Below are positions 55,753 to 64,000 of a stretch of DNA of 64,000 nucleotides, one piece after another. Position 1 is the first letter of the stretch. Each line of letters begins with the position of its first letter. The stretch lies in NCBI RefSeq assembly GCF_000204055.1, contig NW_006768876.1:1-64000 (forward strand), given 5' to 3'. The DNA comes from Melampsora larici-populina 98AG31. Its lineage: Eukaryota > Basidiomycota > Pucciniomycetes > Pucciniales > Melampsoraceae. Under the pieces are notes generated by a model. It did not search any database. It saw nothing but the letters and a program-made list of their open reading frames with translations, and had not been told where the DNA came from. Position numbers and translations under genes: made by a program.

Positions 55753-58700
55753 ATGGTTGGCCCGATTCGACGAAGCTCAAGGAACACCAAGGATCCTTCA
55801 AATAACGTTCCAGAAGACAATGATGTTGAGGTGGCTGCTGTGTCTTCAAAAAAGCGAAAGAAAAATACAAACGAGGAGACTAGCGAAGGCACATAACTCA
55901 ATCTCGTCTCTCTGTCTAAGTCGAATCTTTTACTGACTTTTCTTGATTTCGATTGAGCAATAGAACATTCCCAGGATATATCCAGTAACACAATTTCAGA
56001 AGACGATAACACTGAAGTGGCTGCTGGGTTTTCAAAGAAGCGAAAAAAAAATGTAACCAAGACAAAAGGCACGTATCTCAAAAGATCTCTCGATGTTTTA
56101 CTTGTGCTCTGACTTTGTTTTCTCTCATATTAAATCGCGTAGGTGCTAAAGTTGGTTCTCAAACCTCTCAAAATAGACTTCTTGGCCTCCTCAAACATCA
56201 TATCAAGGAAAAGAAAACTAGGTCTTCCGCGACGCCTGTAGCTCTTCAGTCAGATCTTGATACATCAACTCCACCAGAAGACCTAGTCAATGTTGAGAAG
56301 AGTCCGACGGCAGGCAAAATTCAAGTCTCTGTACAAGAAGTTGGGTTTGGACAGTTCAAGGATATTGAACTTGCTCAAATGCTGCGAGATGTTGGTCTAG
56401 ATACTACCGGGTGGAGCAAGGAGACCCTGGTCGAAAACTGTGAAATATACAAGGATCTGAGTTTGTGAAAATAAAATCTATCTACATCGTATTATCTGGA
56501 ATCGCTGATTGATGTTTACTTTACGCTTCAGTCATTCTCCCCAAAGCTACGTGTACAGATCCAGTTCCATCCACATCCAAATCCACACCTCAAAGAGTAC
56601 GGTTCAACTTCGAGAGCAACTTTGAGTTCAGAGCAACTCCGAGTGGAAAATCAAATCGTAAGTCTTTCTTACCGTGCTTTCATATTCAGTTTTAGCTGAC
56701 TCTGGCATGTCCTTTTCCTAGCAAGCGGTCTCCCATGTACACCTCGAAAAGACTCTTCAACATCAGCCCTTCCGAGTTTGCAGCCTGGAGCCCTTCGATA
56801 CCCTAGACCTCCGCCAACTGTACTAGACGATTCACCAACAAATTCAAAACAGAATAAGGGCCAAGCAAGAGCACATTCAGAATCCGATAATGACTATAAC
56901 CCAGACATGGAGGAGGATGAAGATCAGGAGATGAAATCAAATCGTAAGTCTTACCGCGCTTTCATATTCAGTTTTAGCTGACTCTGGCATGGCCTTTTCC
57001 TAGCGAGCGGTCCCCCATGTACACCTCGAACAGCTTCGAGGACATCAGTCCTTCCAAGTTTGCAGCATGGAACCCTTCGATACCCTAGACCTCCGCCAAC
57101 TGTACTAGACAACTCACCAACAAATTCAAAACAGAATAAAGGGAAAGCAAGAGCACATTCAGAATCCGATGATGACTATAACCCAGAATTGGAGGAGGAT
57201 GACAATGAGGAGATGGGCAGTACTGAGAATCATGAAGATGGGTTTCATCGATCTAAAGCTCGAGGTTTTCATGGTCAGACAGGGAAGAAAGGTTTGATCT
57301 GACACTGATTACATAACCGCAAATTTGATTGACCTTCTGATAGCTGTTCAACTTCAACACATGCTCATCAGACGAATTCCGAGCTTTGAAACAGATGTTG
57401 ATAATAATGAACCAGAAAATCGATGCGCTCACAAACGACCTCAAGACCTTAAGTCAAGTTGTAAAGATGCTGGTCGATAATAAAGCAGGAGATGACACTG
57501 TTCATGCAAAAACCCGTGGAGGTCGAACATCAGTGAGTTCTCTATATCTTCCACTTACCAATTTATCAGCTGATGTCCTTGTCTATACTGTATGAGATAG
57601 AGCCGTGTTCAATTTCATATTGAGCTTATGTTAGGTCAAAAGTCGCTTACATCTCCTCTTCCCCCGGGAGCATCAGGTCTTGCCCAGCAAGGCTGGAGAT
57701 TTGATATTAATCTGGACAGTGTCGAAGTCAATATCAATGAAACATCACCTTATCCTGACGATTCAGCACAATTCGATCCTTGCTATCCGTATCCGGAGGG
57801 TCCTGGCCATCAAGATGCAACCCCGCAGCAATTATCAATCACTTGGAAGCTTATGAATGCGGCCGGTTTGTCAAGTTTCCGACCGGACTTTGGTGAAGCG
57901 GCAACATCACAAAGTAATCAGTGGCTATGGAATCTTGCACAGAAGATTTTCCTGAAGTTAGTTGCATATGGTGTTTATACTGGGATCTCTTTAGACCACG
58001 AGAACAAGGATTTTATCAAGCGATGCTTTGATAAGCATATACAAACCCTAATGAAAAGGTTAGTCTCACGCTTTCTTTGGCTAGATTATATTTTGAATCA
58101 AAGATCTTCTCATTAGTATCCAATTTGCTTCACGCTTCAGATATTGCCAGGAACAATGGGATGAGGAAAGAAAGAAGAAAAGTGCTGTTGACAATAAACG
58201 ATCCACTAGAATGACTCGTGTAAGTGATGCACCAATTTGAGATGTGCTTTGGTACAATTTATGTGCTGATTTTGAACTATCCTATACGGCTCAAAGTTGA
58301 AAAAAGCGCGAACAGAAACCATACTTTCAAAGGAGGCTCTATGGCCTTTACTGCCCCTAGTGAAATCAGCATGCAGTGACGACGAAACAGACACCGAACC
58401 CAATTCAAATACTACCCCAAGCAAAGGTAAACCGATTGTTGTCCGTAAATCAAAATGGCAAAGTCTTGAGTTACAAACGATCTTGGTCCGCATTGATGAG
58501 CGGAAGTCTCGAGTGGAAAGCAGTATTCCAGGTAGCTCAGGTTCACCGAACCATGCAGGAAGGCCATCACGGCCACGGATAAGACGTGAAAATGCACCTG
58601 TAAGTAATATCGGGGCACCAGTGGGCCTACCCACTGACTGCTACTTGGATTCGTATCTTCGAGGTCTCAACTCGCTGGAAAAATCACACTTAGAAATCAA

Positions 58701-58755
58701 TCCAGTCCCTGTCCTTCAACAAATGACCGATGCTTTAGATAAGCTTGGTTGGTAG
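55753..58755 (+). CDS. Accessory protein gene convergent with the Tnp2 transposase
   Basis: About ten exons from ATG 55753 to stop 58755. The start is basic with two similar exon products (EVAAVSSKKRKKN and EVAAGFSKKRKKN). Next is a segment with QVSVQEVGFGQF ... LAQMLRDVGLDTTGWSKETLV, a SAP-like helix pair. Then come two near-identical exon products (LRYPRPPPTVLD-x-SPTNSKQ), a helical stretch (LKQMLIIMNQKIDALTNDLK), a globular region with QQGWRFDINLDSVEVNIN and DHENKDFIKRCF, and a C-terminus with RKSKWQSLEL and DSYLRGLNSLEKSHLEINPVP. The gene ends 240 bases from the end of the Tnp2 transposase. In plant CACTA elements a second DNA-binding protein accompanies the transposase; a similar role is inferred here. 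Some exon edges are unsure. Confidence 0.5.
56648..57217 (+). repeat. Tandem duplication of an exon plus its intron (286-base unit)
   Basis: AAATCAAATCGTAAGTCTT begins at 56648 and again at 56934. Each unit holds the intron (to CCTAG) and an exon reading PCTPR ... LRYPRPPPTVLD ... HSESD-x-DYNP. Differences are few, so the duplication is fairly recent. Both copies remain in frame. Confidence 0.85.
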
Positions 58756-58996
58756 GTTACCCCAAAAGTCGAACACTAACTCTAAATATAAATTTGTATT
58801 TCATGTATACCCAATGTATTTTATAATATGATCCGCTGATTGGTGTCAAGAAGATATATCTTTAGTACCTATTTACAACATATTTACAGAATTAATATTT
58901 TCGAGTTTTTTCTTTGAATTCTTTAGGACTTGTTTGAAATGAGTTTGGAAAAAACTAAAGTTTATATGCAAAGCATATGATGCCTTAGGTACAAAA

Positions 58997-61900
58997 TTAT
59001 CTCACCATAGAGAGGAGAGCAACAGTGGGAATATCTATACCACGAATTTCACCTGGCCTGTACATAATCCATGTGCAATGTGCAATAACATCATCTAATC
59101 TTACCAGCTCATCTTCCGTTGGACCCCAAGAACGTAGGTGAGCTTGCACATCAGGAGCTTGGATGAGTTGGAAAGGATTGAAGTTTTGGAGCTTCTTTGG
59201 AATTGGTGGAAAGCGCTGGATATGAAGCCAAGTAACAAACACATTTTTACCCGGTGTTGGAGATTGACGGTGTGTGAATATTGAAAAAATTCTTCCAAAT
59301 TGTTCCTTTCCGGTTAGTGCTGTTCTGAACATAACAAAACTATCATCTTGACTAGCGCTAAATTTTGAATATGTTACGCCCTTGTGTATCACTCGATTGT
59401 GGAAAAATGCTTGAGGCTGTACTGCTTTGTACCCTAAAGCTTCTTCTTCAGGAAGCAAACACAGCTTATCAGGAATCATCCATTGATATTCTTGATCTTT
59501 TTGACAATTCAAGCATGTCTCCAACATCTTCAAAACATTTTCTGGAATTTGATTCATTTTTGAGTTGGACAAGCGCTTTGAGACAGGTTCTTTTGGTTCA
59601 TAAAGAGATTTCAGTTTGATGATATAGTCCCTTAGACTCTCAGGAAGCTTGTCATCCTGTACAACCGCAGCCAAGTTTGCTGCACGACAGTAGCTTTTGA
59701 GAAATGTAATTTCCAACTCGCCTGATGGATGTTATAAAAAAATCAGAGTCAATTTTACAGCAATGCTTCTCTAGGCGAATTTATGGCTATGTAGTTTGTT
59801 GGAAAATTTTGACATGAAGAGCTCACCTATATGATTATTATGACTACCTTTGAGTATGCTTCCCATCAAGCGTTCAAAAGGAAAAGACCACCATGCCCGT
59901 ACAGGACCAAACTCTTCCAATCGTGCAGCTAAGTGAACAGCTATATGGTGGTTTGGTGCAAGCTTGCAGTGTTGAAATAATTGAAGAGATCCCTCAAGGT
60001 ATTTTTGAATATGGAATTTGTACCTTTCAATTTGATCCAAGTGGATCTCGCGTTTGAGAGCCAGATTGACAAGTGAAACTAAGTGAATAAAATTCTTTAA
60101 TAAAGATGTTTTGACTTTATCTTGGCCGTGCCACATAGGTATCAGGATGAGGGGGAGCTGTAAAGCAAAAAGGTTCCTCCATTCATCAGCCTTAAGTTTT
60201 CCAAATGAAGTTTTTCCCAGTACCCGAATTGCACGTTTAATCCAGGTCGGAATGTGAATACGGGGAAGTAGTGCGTTGATTTTCTGCAGCATTCTTTTGT
60301 CAAAAATTACCTCATCAAGAGGTGGAGCTTCCCATTGTCCATTCCAGCCAACATCACCCAATGGGTCGTAATCCTCATCGCTCGTAGAACTATCATCCGC
60401 CAAAGAATGATCCTGAGTGTTTTCAATTCCTTCATTTTCATTGTCATCTAAGTTTTCAGCATCGGTATTTTGTGGTGGTGGTTTAGAATGTTCTAGCACT
60501 ACAAAAAATTTAATGTATGCCGTATTGGTGGTAATGCCTCCTCTTCGTTTTTTACGTCCTCCATAGCCCAGAACCGACGCGTGTGCCACGAAAGTAAACC
60601 AAGCAATAAATTATGCATTGCATCAATTACATGATAATCAATGATATTCCAATACTCGAGCTCAATAAGCACTGAGTAACGAACACCATGAGTTTTGAAG
60701 ATATCTTTTCGCTCCTTGACAGTCTTAGCGTCACGTGCCTGCATCGCCCAACTTCTATGCTGAGCACATGTTCGTGGTGGCCATTTGGTTGGATCTAAGA
60801 TGTTGATGTCCGGTTTTGTGAGATGACAGATTGAACAAAAATTGGTTGCTGTTGCGCTTGGAAAGCCAAGTGATCTTCGCAAAGCCGGGATATCTGCTAT
60901 AACAGGTAATAGTGCAACCTTAACGAGACGTCCTTCCTTGTATAGATACGTTTGAGATAACAGGAGACCTGGATTCCATAAAACTTGAAGCTCCGTGACT
61001 ATTGGGCGCAAGATCCAGTTTGTTTGCTCCAGTGACGGTTCACGAGGGCCTGGTGCAATGCCTACAATGAACACGTTTTCAGGCCTATTACGAATCCTGA
61101 CAGGAAGTGTCAAACACACCATTACAATGAATGTAATAGAGGCATGTTTACCACTTGTTTTGTTTCCATACGGGTTTATTGCATCGATAAACATCCCAAA
61201 AACCAAATTACCACTTGTGGCGGTGAATTGTTTGCCATCCGGATCACAAAACTTTTTCCAGACCTTTGATTGATGAATATCGCTCATTTTATCTTTTGGA
61301 TTGTAAGGCTTACGTGACTCTTCTAATGATTCATCAAGCCATAGTTCAATATCAGGGCGGGATAAAAGACGAGCAATCCACTCAGCAAGACTCTGAAATG
61401 CGAACTTTTGGATTGGAACTTTTTGGCCACGTGCAAATTTCAATAGAGGTTGTCCACATGTTTCCTCTAAAAATTCTGAGTCATCGGGTGTGTAGTCTTT
61501 TGAAGTACTGGTCTCGATGTTGGGTTCGGCCAAATCAGGGGGTCCACCTGGAATTCTGGAAACAAGATGTGTACATTTTGTTGGGGTACGTTCAAGTGGG
61601 TAGAGTGCAAAGCAGGACTGGCAGCAGTTCATTGCAATCAAATGTGGTTTGAGTCCCAACCATCTATATACAGTCGTGATTGTCTTTGGAATTTGGTGAA
61701 GGGTTGCGGCATCAGAAGCCAGAAGCAGTGCCGGCGTTTTTACGGGGTTGACACCATGAGTTAGACATAATACAATGATGTTCCGGAAACAATCCAATAA
61801 CCAGGATGCTGTCGCCATGGTAAGATTGCCATATACATTTAATATTGCCACGATGAGAGCAACATAAAGCAAAAGTGGATTGGCTTCCTCCAAGGTGAAC

Positions 61901-62438
61901 GAGTGAAAACGATCTGCATCAATGCAATTTAGTCTGAGTGTTTGCTTCACACTTATTATTCAATGAATGTACAAAACCTACCACAATCGTACACCTTGAC
62001 ACCATCATTTCTTGCTGAAATCGCCGACGGACATCTTCTTGAAGACTTAGACAAATTGTTGTTGGAGGAAAGTTCTACAATATCCTCCCCTGTGTTTGAG
62101 TATGAATTTTGGGAGCCTTCATTGGTCAGTCCAGTAAGAGGTGAGTTGATACAGGATGTGCCTTGGTTCAAATATAGGTTTTGTAAAGGTTGAAGCAGAT
62201 TGTCTGCAGATGGCTGGTTCTGATCCGGCAAAAGCAAAGGTCTTTGAGAAGCCAAAGTTCGAAGTGCTTTGTTCCTTTGGTCAGCAAGTGTATGCGTTTT
62301 GAGGGTGTCAGGTAAGACCTCGACCCCTTTTTGTGGGACTCCATAAGCATCTAGATATTGTCCCAGATAGCAATCAAATGCTTGACACTGGCAGGTGACT
62401 CGGTGAAGCTCGCTGTTCTTCTTTGGGCCGGCAGGCAT
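58997..62438 (-). CDS. Tnp2-type (CACTA/CMC superfamily) transposase
   Basis: Cut-and-paste transposase. Starts at 62438 with a Cys/His-containing N-terminus (VTCQCQAFDC). A short intron near 61950-61985 leads to the long exon: ATASWLLDCFRNIIVL, a Cys-rich element (NCCQSCFALYP ... CTHL), then the Tnp2 core with GNLVFGMFIDAINPYGN, NVFIVGIAPGPREPSLEQTN, VIADIPALRRSLGF, FCSICHL and VIDAMHNLLLGLL. Further exons (60.5-59.8 kb, 59.7-59.0 kb) carry LPRIHIPTWIKRA, RAWWSFPFERLMGSI and a C-terminal domain ending at 58997. Acidic residues in FIDA, ADIP and IDAMH are candidate catalytic sites. All long exons are open, so it may be active. The CACTA-ended MITEs in this window could be mobilised by such an enzyme. 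Terminal repeats were not found. Confidence 0.8.
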
Positions 62439-63001
62439 TGTTTGATGATGTGTAGATAAAAGAGATTGTATTCAAACGGAGAAACAAGACAAGTAAAAAG
62501 TGGAATAGGAATCGACAATCACAAGGAAATGAATCACTGGATGGGTAAGCTAAACATCAGATGTCAATAAAACTAACTCTGAAACTGAAGTACACAATTC
62601 AGGGGATAGGTTATTCCGATGCGGACCAAGGGAGATCTGGGAGAAATGCACAGACAAGTTTGATGATAAAATGTTCTACATAACATACAGTCAGAAATGG
62701 AAAGCAGTGAAGCTATGAGACGATTCATAACAAATCAACATCCAGGTTGAAACATCAGGCATATGTATAGAGACAATGTCCGATCCAACATCAACTGTTA
62801 GTAGGTGAGACAGATGAATGATGAGTTTGATGGGATATGTTATATCACATACCTAGAGCTCAGTAACTAGCCGGAAGTAGCCACGCATGTACTTGTTTCT
62901 TCCTGCTGATGAATCAACCAATGAATCAGTGATCAAATTAAGATGCTAGATGAAGCATATGTCGAGGACAATAGAAGTATCCAAATGACATACCTTGGTT
63001 G
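62439..63001. other. Intergenic, promoter side of the Tnp2 gene
   Basis: AT-rich. The transposon's right end is expected here, but no CACTA-like terminus matching the left side was found. Confidence 0.35.
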
Positions 63002-63832
63002 TCAATCAGATGATGACTTAAAAAGAGCATAGTGATACCCGCGAACCAATACATCGTCTGGCACGTCTTCCTCACATACAAATTTGAGATAAAGGTTGAT
63101 AAGGACTGGTGAAGACATAGGACCCGAGTAGATGAAGACATGAGGACAGTGGTATTGTAGAGCCATTCGAAGCTCTTCCATGTGTAGAGTGCCGACTTTG
63201 GAAGGGGAGACTGTTCGAGGCGGTTTGATATAGTCCGGCAGAGCAGGTATTAAAAGGTCTTTATCCACGAACGCCTTATAAAGGATGAGCAAGCTATCTG
63301 TGCGAGAGCCAGGTGCAATTGTAAACTTGGGATTAGCATTGCGAATAGCAGATGTGAGCTGTTGTTTAGTTGTTTTCCGACTGAGAGGGTCAAAATCATT
63401 ATCAATCGATTGCTCCGTTTACATGGGCTGTGTAGTCGGCGCGGGTAAGGCATATGGCCGGACGAGAGGAAGTACGTTGGCTAGAAAATCGTTTGTCAGT
63501 AGGGCCTTCTTATGATATGGGCGAGACTTGGTTGCCGGGTTGAAGTGTACTAAGATTCGATACATCTGCAAGCAGGTGATTTCCTGAAGCTTTTGTTCAG
63601 CATCATGCTGTAAGATGATTGTACGGAGTTTGTCATCTAAAGTTTCAATTTTAAAGTATACATTATTTGAATTATCGGAAGTAGAGAGTTTAGGCGGGAT
63701 GTCAAATGTCGTTTCGGATTTGGGTTGCTGCTTTTCAGGAATCGTGGGCTTAGATGTGGAGGTTGTTGCGTTGTTCTGATCATGTGAGTTTGGAGAGTTT
63801 GTGGGGGTGGATTTCTTTTTTGATCTGGTCAT
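63002..63832 (-). CDS. Unrecognised protein with two SAP-like motifs
   Basis: Starts at 63832 with a basic Ser/Thr/Pro-rich segment (TRSKKKSTPTNSPNS). Exon 1 continues to about 63423. A 42-base intron (63381-63422, GTAAAC...CTCAG) removes an in-frame TAA and rejoins in frame as P-I-R-K-T-T-K. Two similar motifs follow: QQLTSAIRNANP ... SLLILYKAFV and EELRMALQYHCP ... LINLYLKFV, the helix-turn-helix pattern of SAP-type DNA-binding motifs. The first resembles the N-terminal domain of the array genes at 44845 and 50574 (QQLAVKVREAQP). It ends at 63002, about 270 residues. A DNA-binding role is inferred; it may be an accessory gene of another element beyond the right edge. Confidence 0.5.
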
Positions 63833-64000
63833 CTTGGGAATTATTGACCCTATTAGTGGAGTGCGAGAAAAGATCAAATATCAGTTAAAATTACGAGCAA
63901 GATTGAAGTTAAAGACAAAATCAAAATGAGATGTCAAAAGGGATTGGAGTAGAGAAAAACATACCGTCGGCAAGAAGAATCTAATTACAAGTATAGATAA
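63833..64000. other. Window end, no gene seen
   Basis: AT-rich upstream region of the gene ending at 63002. Confidence 0.3.

Noticed and set aside
1..64000. CRISPR arrays, bacterial operons, rRNA genes
   Set aside because: No regularly spaced repeats with unique spacers, no ribosome-binding-site-led gene strings and no rRNA-like sequence; the gene structure is eukaryotic.

Overview
The window looks like a repeat-rich, AT-rich stretch of a basidiomycete nuclear genome, most likely a rust fungus (Pucciniales). The reasons are genes split by many short GT-AG introns (about 45-100 bases), DUF6589-type and Tnp2/CACTA-type proteins, OTU-carrying MULEs, and a small secreted cysteine-rich protein of the effector-candidate kind. 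The genus is inference. Almost everything is mobile DNA, intact or decayed, with a few small unrecognised genes between. No rRNA, convincing tRNA, CRISPR array or housekeeping gene was seen.

Layout. 1-3807: minus-strand Ty3/Gypsy retrotransposon (gag, protease, RT, RNase H) running off the left edge. 3808-9424: complete MULE with 16-base outer termini inside a ~51-base inverted repeat, an 8-base target duplication, a transposase and an OTU-type cysteine protease. 9433-10254: a second Gypsy gag fragment. 11057-11821: CACTA-ended MITE. About 12.3-24.1 kb: Helitron with a Rep/PIF1-helicase gene (one in-frame stop) flanked by at least three related, spliced, OB-fold-like genes on both strands. 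24159-24453: 3' part of a secreted-protein gene whose full-length relative lies at 33179-33918.

25536-32741: a 7.2 kb element with ~91-base terminal inverted repeats and a candidate 7-base target duplication. It carries two convergent genes, a DUF6589-like protein and a RecQ-family helicase. The helicase gene is broken by an 810-base CACTA-ended fold-back MITE. 36414-40577: a decayed DDE transposase broken by two nested insertions. 40.6-44.6 kb: mostly repeats. 44.8-58.8 kb: plus-strand array of related coiled-coil genes, with small minus-strand genes between. 58997-62438: minus-strand Tnp2 (CACTA) transposase, tail-to-tail with the last array gene. 63002-63832: gene with two SAP-like motifs.

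The two most interesting systems are the TIR-bounded RecQ + DUF6589 element and the Helitron with a private family of OB-like proteins sharing an exactly conserved 51-codon exon. Gene models were spliced by eye from reading-frame continuity and splice signals; exon edges marked uncertain should be checked against RNA.
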